DNA of 23,390 bases from Euryarchaeota archaeon UBA40 (GTDB taxonomy: Archaea; Thermoplasmatota; Poseidoniia; Poseidoniales; Thalassarchaeaceae): positions 1-23,390 of the forward strand of contig DAYJ01000124.1 in assembly GCA_002506875.1 (NCBI GenBank), in the 5' to 3' direction. The notes under the pieces were generated by a model. That model had not been told where the DNA came from. It saw nothing but the letters and a program-made list of their open reading frames with translations, and did no database searches. The position numbers and the translations under genes were made by a program. Positions 1 to 7,903 of this stretch are shown one piece after another (within the stretch, counting starts at the first letter, position 1; every line of letters starts with the position of its first letter).

Positions 1-126
1 GGCGACCTTATTTTCACAGGTACTCCAAGCGGTGTCGGGCCGATCCAACAGGGTGATGAAATTGTAGCTGAATTACATCAGGATGGGCGATGTATCAGTC
101 GTCTTCAACTACATATCCACGCTTAA
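1..126 (+). CDS. Fumarylacetoacetate hydrolase (FAH) family protein, C-terminal end only
   Basis: Reading frame 1 is open from the first base to a TAA at 124-126 and gives 41 residues. The segment GDLIFTGTPSGVGPIQQGDE matches the conserved C-terminal part of FAH-family hydrolases and decarboxylases, where the TGTP-(S/A)-GVGP-(I/L)-x-x-GD signature sits near the active site. Members cleave or decarboxylate dicarbonyl acids in aromatic and related catabolism, using a divalent metal. The metal-binding glutamates lie upstream of the window, so the specific reaction cannot be judged. The 3' end (CISRLQLHIHA) is a little variable, as usual for the family tail. The next gene, S8e, starts 72 bases downstream with its own ribosome-binding site, so cotranscription is possible but not shown. 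Confidence 0.85.
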   Translation, partial: GDLIFTGTPSGVGPIQQGDEIVAELHQDGRCISRLQLHIHA

Positions 127-183
127 TGAGTAAGTGATGTTGCAACGCTTCTTTGAAATAAGGGGAGCCAGTCGGCCGATTCC

Positions 184-188
184 GGAGG
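184..188 (+). promoter_or_regulatory. Shine-Dalgarno site of S8e
   Basis: GGAGG lies ten bases upstream of the ATG at 199. It supports that start over the ATG at 134, which opens an unrelated reading frame with no protein-like content. Confidence 0.6.
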
Positions 189-198
189 CGATGAACTC

Positions 199-591
199 AT
201 GGCACAATGGCACGGTATCTCTCGACGTAAGCCCAGTGGAGCTCGCCTTAAGCGTCCAAACCGCTACCGTGGCAAGCGACGCACTGAGATTTCCAGCGAG
301 AAGCAATTTGCATTCATCGACGCAGATCGTCAGACCAAGGTCTATCGTAAGCGTAGTGGTAACACGACAGTCCGCGTTCTGAAGGAGAACATGATCAACG
401 TCTCCGATGGTTCGGGAAAGACTCAGCGTGTTGAGATGACCAATGTTGTCGAGAACGGAGCAGACCCGAACTATGTTCGACGCAATATCCTGACCAAGGG
501 CGCAATTGTCGAGACCAATCTTGGTCGTGTACGCATTACGAGCCGCCCGGGTATGGACGGCGTAATCAGTGGCGTCGTAATCGACGAATAA
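199..591 (+). CDS. rps8e: Small ribosomal subunit protein S8e
   Basis: 130 residues, the usual size for archaeal S8e (about 125-130). The N-terminus MAQWHGISRRKPSGARLKR is the typical basic, rRNA-binding start of the family. The tail RRNILTKGAIVETNLGRVRI followed by TSRPGMDGVISGVVIDE matches the conserved C-terminal half, including the NILTKGAI motif and the region corresponding to 'TSRPGQDG'. S8e is found in archaea and eukaryotes and not in bacteria, so it is good evidence for the domain of the host. It is followed 50 bases later by SRP19 on the same strand; ribosomal and SRP genes are often linked in archaea. The start at 199 is chosen for its GGAGG ten bases upstream. Confidence 0.96.
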   Translation: MAQWHGISRRKPSGARLKRPNRYRGKRRTEISSEKQFAFIDADRQTKVYRKRSGNTTVRVLKENMINVSDGSGKTQRVEMTNVVENGADPNYVRRNILTKGAIVETNLGRVRITSRPGMDGVISGVVIDE

Positions 592-641
592 GCGAAGACC
601 TCATGATGGTCGTCGAACTCATTCCGAACGGAGTTGATTGA

Positions 642-1082
642 ATGAGTGGCGACGCATCGCGGATTCGGGTATGGACCGGATACTTCGATGCTCGGCTTTC
701 ACGGTCTGAAGGTCGCCGCGTCAGTGTGGCAAACGCGGTTCCAAAACCGGATCTAGATTCAATTGCTCTTGCCGCACGGTCTCTTGGTATTCGTAAGATG
801 AAGCGTGAAGCGAATCAATCGCATCCGAAGCGTCCACGTGCGAGAGAAGGATACCTAGTCATGTCCGCCAAGGATGCACATTCTGCTGCAGGGACGAATA
901 GTAAGGAGGAGTTGATGGCCACTATCGGTTCACGATTAGCTACTACTCATCAAGAGGCGAAGGAGAAGGCAGAGGAAGAACGTAAGCGTGGTCCAAGAAA
1001 AGGAGATCGCGCCGCCCGTTCCCAGAGGAAGGCAAAGAGGCCTCAAAACAAGAAGAATAAGCGCCGGCAGAATCGTCGCTGA
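642..1082 (+). CDS. srp19: Signal recognition particle 19 kDa protein (SRP19) with long basic tail
   Basis: SRP19 binds the tips of helices 6 and 8 of SRP RNA so that SRP54 can load, in cotranslational targeting to the membrane. Residues 8-73 carry the fold: VWTGYFDARLSRSEGRRVS, then VPKPDLDSIALAARSLG, then the basic NQSHPKRPRAREGYLVM, which corresponds to the family's 'K.YP....R.GRV' strand. The archaeal family is usually about 90-105 residues. This one has 146, because after about residue 88 it continues into a charged helix and a Lys/Arg-rich tail ending KRRQNRR. CGGAG at 629-633 lies eight bases before the ATG and supports the start. The gene ends one base before the stop of the convergent aminotransferase. 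The tail is probably RNA-binding, an inference from its charge alone. Confidence 0.9.
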   Translation: MSGDASRIRVWTGYFDARLSRSEGRRVSVANAVPKPDLDSIALAARSLGIRKMKREANQSHPKRPRAREGYLVMSAKDAHSAAGTNSKEELMATIGSRLATTHQEAKEKAEEERKRGPRKGDRAARSQRKAKRPQNKKNKRRQNRR

Positions 1083-1083
1083 A

Positions 1084-2097
1084 TCATAATTCGAGAGTTC
1101 GAATCCATCCGTGTCGATCATCTGCTCGCTTCAACTGAATATCCACTAAAGTATCGTAGAGCTTTCTAGTCACAGGCCCTACTTCTCCGTTGCAATAATG
1201 TGCAATTTTGCTTCCATGTTCGATACTCCCAATGGGCGAGATTACGGCTGCAGTCCCGGCGCAGAATGCTTCGTCAGCGTCTAGAGCCATATCGACATCT
1301 ACGCGTTCCTCACGCACTTCATGCCCTAGATCACGGGCAATTTGCATTACGCTTGCTCTGGTAATTCCTGGCAAGATGGTTCCGGTCAAGTCTGGAGTAT
1401 AGATGACATTATCCTTGACGCAGAAGAAATTGGCAGCACCCACCTCCTCGATATATTGGTGCTCAACAGCGTCGAGATAGATAATTTCAGCATAACCTTC
1501 TACCTTCGCCATTTTGGACGGCATCATTCCAGGAGCGTAGTTTCCGATTGCCTTTACTCCCCCTGAACCACCTGGAGCAGCACGGTGATATTCATCAGAG
1601 ACCTTGAGTTTGATTGGAGTCATACCTCCCTTGAAGTAAGGCCCCACGGGGCACACGTAGACCATGAAGGTGAATTCGGGAGCAGGTGCTACACCAAGAA
1701 TAGCTCCACTTCCCCAGAGTACAGGTCGAATGTAGAGTGCACCACGTCCAGTGGGGGGTACCCAGCGATGATTCGATTTTACTACAGATTCCACGGCGTC
1801 GAGGAACAAAGATTCTGGAACAGGGGGCATGCCTAGGCGCTTCGCGCCCTGTGCGAATCGAGCCGCATTCTTGTCTGATCGGAAGAGCACAATGTTCCCA
1901 TCGTCTGCTCGCTGAGCCTTCATCCCCTCAAAGATACCTTGGCCATAATTCAGGACACCCGCTGCTGGAGAAATCTCAATGTTACCAAAGGGAATTAACT
2001 CTCCTTCACCCCATTCTTCTCCTGCACGAACCACATTTCGATACATTGTATCGGTAGCAGTGAACGAAAAGGTGAGGCTGTCCCAATCAAAGTCCAT
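1084..2097 (-). CDS. ilvE: Branched-chain amino acid aminotransferase (fold-type IV PLP enzyme)
   Basis: Transfers the amino group between Leu, Ile or Val and 2-oxoglutarate, the last step of branched-chain amino acid synthesis or the first of their breakdown, in the cytosol. Family signatures in order (numbering with a 339-residue reading from 2103): NYGQGIFEGMKAQR near 52-65, RGALYIRPVLWGSG near 120-133, GGVKAIGNYAPGM near 181-193 with the PLP-binding lysine K184, and TGTILPGITRASVMQIARDLG. The length and the LYIRP and K-x-x-GNYAP forms match the eukaryote-like BCAT group (ilvE_II) more than the short E. coli form. There are three successive start codons, GTG (2103), ATG (2100) and ATG (2097), directly after AGGAGGT. 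ATG 2097 has the best spacing, seven bases, so it is used here. The gene is divergent from polB and convergent with SRP19. Confidence 0.94.
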   Translation of the reverse strand: MDFDWDSLTFSFTATDTMYRNVVRAGEEWGEGELIPFGNIEISPAAGVLNYGQGIFEGMKAQRADDGNIVLFRSDKNAARFAQGAKRLGMPPVPESLFLDAVESVVKSNHRWVPPTGRGALYIRPVLWGSGAILGVAPAPEFTFMVYVCPVGPYFKGGMTPIKLKVSDEYHRAAPGGSGGVKAIGNYAPGMMPSKMAKVEGYAEIIYLDAVEHQYIEEVGAANFFCVKDNVIYTPDLTGTILPGITRASVMQIARDLGHEVREERVDVDMALDADEAFCAGTAAVISPIGSIEHGSKIAHYCNGEVGPVTRKLYDTLVDIQLKRADDRHGWIRTLEL

Positions 2098-2103
2098 CAT
2101 CAC

Positions 2104-2110
2104 ACCTCCT
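2104..2110 (-). promoter_or_regulatory. Shine-Dalgarno site of ilvE
   Basis: On the minus strand AGGAGGT occupies 2110-2104, abutting GTG-ATG-ATG. The spacing from AGGAGG is 1, 4 and 7 bases to the three start codons, which favours the last or middle one. Confidence 0.6.
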
Positions 2111-2222
2111 CAGGCAGCAAGCCTGTTATCCAAGGTGAGGGGCGGTGTCTATCAACGATTCCCTGAGTTACTTTCCATCTGAATCCGGGTAGGTTCATCA
2201 CCATCGGCGTTCAACACGATTC

Positions 2223-4844
2223 ATGGCCGATGGAGACATGGTGTGGCAAGGTCGCATCTGCATCATCGATGTATCATATCAAGCTCAGAGTGAAGGAGGC
2301 ACTGTTCTAGTAGCTCATGCCAGGGCAGAAGCCGGTCATTCGGTGACAATGTTGGTGCATGGTCTCCGCCCTTTTGTAGTGATTGCAGCTCCTGACGATG
2401 CCCAAAATGATCGACTTGAATCATGGTTGGACGATGTTCGAATAGACGAGCGAGTCGTGCAGATCCATGATCCGGAGATTCTGTGGTGTGAGGAAGGTGA
2501 ACGACCGCATTGGCGAGTGGACGTGACTCAGCCCCACGTTGTCCCTAAGTTACGAGATCATCTTTCTGAGCGATGGCTTGTCACGAGTGCGGACATCGTA
2601 TTCCCCATGCGTCTATTCCTTGATCTTGATCTTGGACCTCATATGGAAGTATCAGGTTCTGTAATTCACGCTAGAAGTCGTGCACCTCTGGAGATTGCCT
2701 CTGCATTCGAGGGTGTGGATTTCTTAGAGGTGGCCAATTCTATCAGGGAGGCAGGGGGGAGTGGCCTTTACTCGACAGATCTCGTGATTAGATGTGGGAT
2801 AGAGGATTTGAAGGATACAGAACCATTCAGGGCTCCTTTTGTCACAGCTTCCTTTGATCTTGAGACGAGCGTAGTTGAATCAACAATTCTGTGTGCTGCG
2901 ATGGTTATTGACCGTGCAGGAGTACAAACTGAATACACCTTTCAAGGAAATGAACGCGAAATCCTTGCTGGAATGACGCGCCTCATCCGCGATGAGGATC
3001 CGGATATTTTGACAGGATACAATATCGATAATTTTGATTTGCCAAGAATCGACCAACGGGCAGAGGATCTTTCAGGCAAGGATCGCGGGTTATTGTTGGA
3101 TATGTTTGGATGGGGCCGAGACCCCGTTGTTGGTGGATCTATGCGGGCGCTTCCATCACGTTCACAGTCACGAAGATGGTCAATTGGCGGGCGGGCAGTG
3201 ATGGATGCATGGTGGGAAGCGAGAACTGCATTGCGGCCTCAGCGCGAATCGTTACGATTCGTTTCCGAACTTCTGTTCCCAGATCGCCCTGAATTACGTA
3301 AGATGGATATCGATGCGAGTAGAATGGATGAGGAGTGGGCTCAGCGGCCAGATGAAGTACTCCGATATTGCGTAATGGACACAGTTCTTCCAATTGAGAT
3401 TCTTGAGGCAATTCATGCAATTAGGGGTAAAGAGGCGTTAGCCTCTGTCGCCCGTATGCCGTTTCAACGCGCTGTCGGCGGGACTACAAGTCAGTGGATT
3501 GATTCTCTGATGATCCGCCTTGCAGACCGCGAAAAGGTCGCAATTCCACGAACTCGTAGCGGCCCACGTCGTGATCAAATCGTCGGTGGCCATGTCCAAG
3601 ATGTTGATTCAGGATTACATCCTTGGATTGCAGTGCTGGATTTTAAGTCAATGTACCCCTCGATAATGATTGAGAAAAACATCTGTTTCACCACTCGAAT
3701 CGATGCTAAGGATGCACCTTCTGAGGATGTCTATCTTTCACCTGACGGAACAGCATACCTTGGACGAAGCCATCGAAGCGGCCTCGTACCACGCCTTCTA
3801 CAGCAGTTGATGGAAGAGCGTGATCGACAGAAGATAGCTATGAAAGTGGCTCGAAACGAGGACGATGAAGTAACGGCATTTTTCCATGATCGCCTTCAAT
3901 TCGCTGTAAAAATCTTGATGAACTCATTCTATGGTGTCTTTGCATCTTCCTTCTATCGATTTACGCATCAGGATATTGGAGCCTCAATTACCGCGTGGGC
4001 ACGTTCCAATATTCGAGGTGTAATCACCACCTTGGAGGATGAAAATCAGCGTGTAGTGTATGGTGACACGGATTCGATTTTCATCTCTGCTCCGGTTGAT
4101 TCAGATATCCCTACACGTATCCCTCAGGTAGGTGAGAAAGACCGTGAATCGTTTGAGATAGCTCGCAATACAACCGTTGAATTCGGGCAATCTTTAGCTA
4201 AGCGATTCACGAAGGCAGGTGCAGAACTCGAGTTTGAGGCAGCCCTCGCTGCGATGTTTAGCCATGGGGCGAAGAAGCGTTACTTCGGACAGGTGGTTTG
4301 GCCCGAAGAGGATTTGTTAATCCGTGGTTACGAGGTTCGTCGTTCAGATTCCTTCGTTATTCTAACCAATTGCATGACTTCGTCGTTTGAGCGTATTCTC
4401 GCTGGTGAGACCACACAGGCAGTCGAAGATATTCGTACCTTGATTCAAAGAGTTCGTAATCGTGATGTTGCTCCAAAAAATCTCGTCATTAGTCGTTCTT
4501 GCAAGGGAAAGATCAACAGAAAAGATGGCTCAGTTGATTTTTCTGTTTACGCTAATCCTGACGGATTGCCTTACGTCAAAGCAGCAAAACAACGTCTTGC
4601 TCGAGGTCTAAATTTCACTCCTGGTATGAAAGTAGGATATCTCGTTACTGATGCAACTAGCAGTCCAATGTCGGTTGTGGATTGGCATGAAGATGAAACA
4701 GGAGAGATACAAACTGATTTCGATCCTGAATATTATGCTAAGAGAATAGCAACTGCAATGGGGAGAATCACAGAGGTATTCGGTTGGAATGAGAAAGAAC
4801 TTCTCCAAGGGTCACAGCAATCATCGCTGGATCGCTGGATGTAA
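2223..4844 (+). CDS. polB: DNA polymerase, family B, with 3'-5' exonuclease domain and C-terminal PIP box
   Basis: Replicative or repair DNA polymerase of 873 residues, a normal length for archaeal PolB. All exonuclease and polymerase motifs are visible. Exo I is ASFDLETSV (about 209-217; D212, E214). Exo II is GYNIDNFDLP (265-274). Exo III is YCVMDTVLP (382-390). Motif A is DFKSMYPSIM (473-482), motif B is KILMNSFYGVFAS (563-575) and motif C is YGDTDSIFIS (613-622). The conserved KKRYFG lies at 684-689. The last eight residues, QSSLDRWM, fit a PCNA-interacting peptide (Q-x-x-L-x-x-aromatic-hydrophobic), so the enzyme is probably clamp-tethered. Exo I has DLE where many homologues have DIE; both acidic ligands are kept, so proofreading is expected. 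No intein interrupts the motifs. No strong ribosome-binding site precedes ATG 2223, and ATG 2238 is an alternative start. Confidence 0.96.
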   Translation: MADGDMVWQGRICIIDVSYQAQSEGGTVLVAHARAEAGHSVTMLVHGLRPFVVIAAPDDAQNDRLESWLDDVRIDERVVQIHDPEILWCEEGERPHWRVDVTQPHVVPKLRDHLSERWLVTSADIVFPMRLFLDLDLGPHMEVSGSVIHARSRAPLEIASAFEGVDFLEVANSIREAGGSGLYSTDLVIRCGIEDLKDTEPFRAPFVTASFDLETSVVESTILCAAMVIDRAGVQTEYTFQGNEREILAGMTRLIRDEDPDILTGYNIDNFDLPRIDQRAEDLSGKDRGLLLDMFGWGRDPVVGGSMRALPSRSQSRRWSIGGRAVMDAWWEARTALRPQRESLRFVSELLFPDRPELRKMDIDASRMDEEWAQRPDEVLRYCVMDTVLPIEILEAIHAIRGKEALASVARMPFQRAVGGTTSQWIDSLMIRLADREKVAIPRTRSGPRRDQIVGGHVQDVDSGLHPWIAVLDFKSMYPSIMIEKNICFTTRIDAKDAPSEDVYLSPDGTAYLGRSHRSGLVPRLLQQLMEERDRQKIAMKVARNEDDEVTAFFHDRLQFAVKILMNSFYGVFASSFYRFTHQDIGASITAWARSNIRGVITTLEDENQRVVYGDTDSIFISAPVDSDIPTRIPQVGEKDRESFEIARNTTVEFGQSLAKRFTKAGAELEFEAALAAMFSHGAKKRYFGQVVWPEEDLLIRGYEVRRSDSFVILTNCMTSSFERILAGETTQAVEDIRTLIQRVRNRDVAPKNLVISRSCKGKINRKDGSVDFSVYANPDGLPYVKAAKQRLARGLNFTPGMKVGYLVTDATSSPMSVVDWHEDETGEIQTDFDPEYYAKRIATAMGRITEVFGWNEKELLQGSQQSSLDRWM

Positions 4845-4897
4845 ATGGAACGTCATATGAGGGGGTCTCTGAATCGAATGGCTGATAGGGACCGGGA

Positions 4898-6112
4898 ATG
4901 CATGGAGGTATGATGAGCCGCCTTCTACGCGCTTCCATGCTCGCTCTTCTCGTAGTATGTCTCCCTCTTGCAGGGTGTCTTGATAGTCTTTCATCGAACT
5001 CACCACCAACTGTCGCAATGAATATCACTCCATCCGGGACTGTGAAGGCTCAGGAATCCGTCACTTTCGATGCAGCAGGGAGTAGCGATCCAGATGGCGA
5101 TTCTCTGAGCTTTAACTGGAATTTCGGTGATGGCGATGTCGCAACAGGACTCACCACGAGCCACATCTACACCACTCCAGGCACATACACGGTTACGCTT
5201 ACCGTCGCCGATTCCCAATACGAAGCGTCGTTAACGAAGGATATCACAGTTGCCGATTCTAATGCACGTCTCCCACACGCGGAAATTATGGGTCAGAAGG
5301 ATGGCGACTGTGAAGGTGAAGATCCAAAGACTGGAACATACATCCTCCAATGGGTATGTGAACCAGATCGAGAGATATCAGATAGAGGCGTCGATATCTC
5401 GACAACCCTCATTCTTGATGGGAGCGCATCTTGGGCTGGTTGTGATCCAGACGATTCTGATTGTTATGCAGAAGAGTACTTGACGGATTATGAATGGGAT
5501 CTTGATGTCTACACGGACTCCGATGGAGACGGGGATCCAATGAATGATGTTGATGCGACGGGCGAGACCTATGATTGGATGTCGATGACAGCAGGAGAAC
5601 ACAAAGTTTCCCTCACTGTAACAGATAACAACGGATTCACAGATCAAGATACATCCCTAGTATACATCAACTATCGAGGTGTGTGGAGCGATTTTGAACT
5701 TAATCGTAGGGGGAGTTCAGGGAATGTGTCCGCATTCGACTTTCCAGTTGTTGACGACGATGAATCGAAGAATACCATCCGATATGTGAAACTCAAGATT
5801 ACCTATCCAATCGAGGACAAGGATTTCGTTACCTGCCAAAATAATGTATGTCACAACCGCTTTGATCTATACGTCACGAATGATACAGGAGTGGATGTAG
5901 CTGATACAACATCTACCACTGATGAACAAATGACATACGGAGATTGTGATACAGGCACTGAGGAAGATCCAGGCAACCGTTGCCTTTGGCTCCAACTAAC
6001 TGGTGGCGATTTTGAGGAGAATTTGGATGGAGAATATACTGTAGAGGTCCGTAACCAGAGAACTCATGCTGCAGATGTGATTGATTTCGCCATTGAACTC
6101 ATTTACAAGTGA
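4898..6112 (+). CDS. Secreted PKD-domain lipoprotein
   Basis: 404 residues. The N-terminus has a basic start, a hydrophobic stretch and a lipobox LAGC with Cys at residue 27, followed by Ser/Asn-rich linker, so export and lipid attachment are likely. Residues of about 36-117 form a PKD (polycystic kidney disease) beta-sandwich: DAAGSSDPDGDSLSFNWNFG, then HIYTTPGTYTVTLTV. A second, divergent PKD-like unit spans about 165-255 and holds the Asp-rich loop DSDGDGDPMND, a likely calcium site, and HKVSLTVTDNNG. The C-terminal part (about 265-404) has paired Cys residues and resembles a beta-rich pre-peptidase C-terminal-like domain, which is a weak guess. No catalytic domain is visible; binding or adhesion is the probable role. 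Start alternatives are ATG 4910 and ATG 4913, the latter three bases after GGAGGT. Confidence 0.8.
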   Translation: MHGGMMSRLLRASMLALLVVCLPLAGCLDSLSSNSPPTVAMNITPSGTVKAQESVTFDAAGSSDPDGDSLSFNWNFGDGDVATGLTTSHIYTTPGTYTVTLTVADSQYEASLTKDITVADSNARLPHAEIMGQKDGDCEGEDPKTGTYILQWVCEPDREISDRGVDISTTLILDGSASWAGCDPDDSDCYAEEYLTDYEWDLDVYTDSDGDGDPMNDVDATGETYDWMSMTAGEHKVSLTVTDNNGFTDQDTSLVYINYRGVWSDFELNRRGSSGNVSAFDFPVVDDDESKNTIRYVKLKITYPIEDKDFVTCQNNVCHNRFDLYVTNDTGVDVADTTSTTDEQMTYGDCDTGTEEDPGNRCLWLQLTGGDFEENLDGEYTVEVRNQRTHAADVIDFAIELIYK

Positions 6113-6172
6113 ATCGTCAATAATTTGCGATTCGATTTCGGCTCTGAAAACGTACATCTCTGATGAGTAGCC

Positions 6173-6183
6173 TTGATATATGC
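6173..6183 (+). promoter_or_regulatory. Possible TATA box of the EF-1A-S10 operon
   Basis: TTGATATATGC lies 41-51 bases upstream of the EF-1A ATG. A start of transcription about 25 bases downstream would leave a short leader that still contains the AGGAGTGA ribosome-binding site. The upstream bases are not a convincing BRE, so this is tentative. Confidence 0.35.
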
Positions 6184-6210
6184 ATCCACGGTCGCAGCGT
6201 TGCTTAACAC

Positions 6211-6218
6211 AGGAGTGA
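6211..6218 (+). promoter_or_regulatory. Shine-Dalgarno site of EF-1A
   Basis: AGGAGTGA ends five bases before ATG 6224. This decides the start in favour of 6224 over the in-frame ATG at 6173, which would add 17 residues unlike any EF-1A N-terminus. Confidence 0.7.
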
Positions 6219-6223
6219 ACCAC

Positions 6224-7531
6224 ATGGGATCGCAATGGGAAGACAAGAACAAGCCACACTTGAACATCGTATTCATTGGTCACGTCGACCATGGGAAGTC
6301 CACGACCGTCGGTCGTCTTCTCCTCGACAGCGGCCATATCGAACAACACGTTATTGACAAGAACGAGAAACTCGCAGCTGAGTCTGGAAAGGCTGGTTTC
6401 GGTCTCGCTTACGTGATGGACGGACTCAAGGAGGAGCGCGAGCGTGGAATCACGATCGACGTTGCTCACAAGGAGTTCTTCACCCCTAACTGGTACTACA
6501 CTATCATCGACGCACCTGGTCACCGTGACTTCGTCAAGAATATGATTACTGGAACTAGCCAGGCAGACGCTGCCGTTCTCCTATGTGCTGCAAACGACGG
6601 CGTAAACGCGCAGACGAAGGAACACGCTTTCCTCGCTCGCGTTCTCGGCGTCAAGCAACTCATCGTCAACGTCAACAAGATGGACATCAGTGGTGTCGAC
6701 TATTCCGAAGACAAGTACAAGCAGGTCTGTGGAGAGGTCGATGAGCTTCTCAAGATGGCCGGCTTCAACCCCGCAGATGTTCCAAAGATTCCTTGCTCTT
6801 CATTCAATGGCGAGAACCTCTACGACGTCTCTGACAATATGGGCTGGTGGAAGGGAACTACCTTCAACGACAAGTCTGTCAAGACCCTCTTCGAGGCAAT
6901 CGATGCTGTTCAGCAGCCTTCGAAGCCTGTTGATAAGCCTCTACGACTTCCAATCCAGGACGTCTACAAGATCAGTGGAATCGGTACTGTGCCCGTTGGT
7001 AAGATTGAGACAGGCACTCTAAACGTCGGCAAGAACGTCGTGTTTAACCCCAGCCAGCAGACCGCTGAAGTCAAGAGCATCGAGATGCACCATACGCAGG
7101 TTGCAAAGGCTGAGCCTGGCGACAACGTCGGATTCAACGTTCGTGGTCTTGCTGCAACGGACATCCGTCGTGGTGACGTAGCTGGATACGCCGACAGCGC
7201 ACCGAACTTCGTCCGTCACGACGAAACCTTCGTTGGACAGATTCAACTTATGGACATCCCCAAGGCAATCGGCGCTGGTTACACTCCTGTGTTCCACGCT
7301 CACACTGCTCAGGTTGCAGTTCGCTTCGCTGAACTCCTTGAGAATGCAAAGACCAAGGAGAAGAACCCTGCCTTCCTCAAGTCCGGAGATGCAGCTCTAA
7401 TCCGCTTCGCTCCGACCAAGCCTATGGCCATCGAAGAGATGGGCGCGTTCCCAGAACTCGCACGCTTCGCAATTCGTGATATGGGCAAGACAGTCGCTGC
7501 TGGCGTCTGCATGAAGATCGAGAAGAAGTGA
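6224..7531 (+). CDS. tuf: Translation elongation factor 1-alpha (EF-1A/EF-Tu)
   Basis: GTPase that delivers aminoacyl-tRNA to the ribosomal A site. From ATG 6224 it has 435 residues, normal for archaeal EF-1A. The G1 loop GHVDHGKST is at 19-27. The effector region EERERGITIDVAHKEF is at about 70-85. G3 DAPGHRDFVKNMITGTSQAD starts at 96, and G4 NKMD is at 151-154. Domain II starts near PLRLPIQDVYKISGIGTVPV, and domain III ends with the FAIRDMGKTVAAGVC signature. The start is set by AGGAGTGA just upstream. It is followed 36 bases later by rpsJ, the common archaeal tuf-rpsJ arrangement. Codon choice is visibly more biased than in its neighbours (mostly AAG for Lys, AAC for Asn, GAC common for Asp), as expected for a very highly expressed gene. 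Confidence 0.98.
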   Translation: MGSQWEDKNKPHLNIVFIGHVDHGKSTTVGRLLLDSGHIEQHVIDKNEKLAAESGKAGFGLAYVMDGLKEERERGITIDVAHKEFFTPNWYYTIIDAPGHRDFVKNMITGTSQADAAVLLCAANDGVNAQTKEHAFLARVLGVKQLIVNVNKMDISGVDYSEDKYKQVCGEVDELLKMAGFNPADVPKIPCSSFNGENLYDVSDNMGWWKGTTFNDKSVKTLFEAIDAVQQPSKPVDKPLRLPIQDVYKISGIGTVPVGKIETGTLNVGKNVVFNPSQQTAEVKSIEMHHTQVAKAEPGDNVGFNVRGLAATDIRRGDVAGYADSAPNFVRHDETFVGQIQLMDIPKAIGAGYTPVFHAHTAQVAVRFAELLENAKTKEKNPAFLKSGDAALIRFAPTKPMAIEEMGAFPELARFAIRDMGKTVAAGVCMKIEKK

Positions 7532-7567
7532 ATAGTTGGATAATGAGGAGTTCGGAGTCGGATTCCC

Positions 7568-7897
7568 ATGCCAATCATTACCGCGATTAAGTTGACCGGT
7601 GAAGACCACACTGCAGTCGATAGAGTTGCAGGAGTTGTCAAGGAGATTAGCGATAGAACAGGCGTTACGATGAGGGGGCCAATTCCTCTCCCGACCCGCC
7701 GACTTAGCGTTCCATGCAGGAAGTCTCCTGATGGAGAGGGTTCCGAAACCTTCGATCATTGGGAGATGCGCATACACCGTCGCCTAATTGAGCTCGTGAC
7801 AAACTCCTCAAAGGATGAAAATGCGATTCGAGAGATTATCAAAATCCCGATTCCCGATTCCGTTACCATCGAAATCAATCTGCGTCAGGTCAACTGA
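7568..7897 (+). CDS. rpsJ: Small ribosomal subunit protein S10 (uS10)
   Basis: 109 residues, close to the usual archaeal length of about 102. The conserved core RGPIPLPTRRLSVPCRKSPD (from residue 36) followed by FDHWEMRIHRRLI is diagnostic for archaeal and eukaryotic uS10 (S20e). The protein sits in the 30S head, near the A site. It lies directly after the EF-1A gene on the same strand with a 36-base spacer, so cotranscription is likely. GGAG at 7554-7557 is ten bases before the ATG. The stop codon lies six bases from the stop of the convergent GINS-like gene, which leaves almost no room for a separate terminator. Confidence 0.96.
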   Translation: MPIITAIKLTGEDHTAVDRVAGVVKEISDRTGVTMRGPIPLPTRRLSVPCRKSPDGEGSETFDHWEMRIHRRLIELVTNSSKDENAIREIIKIPIPDSVTIEINLRQVN

Positions 7898-7903
7898 TTA
7901 GGA

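Noticed and set aside
2223..4844. Possible intein in PolB
   Set aside because: All motifs are contiguous and the length is normal for an intein-free archaeal PolB.
5996..6523. A 175-residue open frame on the - strand over the start of EF-1A
   Set aside because: Antisense shadow of EF-1A and the end of the PKD protein; no recognisable motif.
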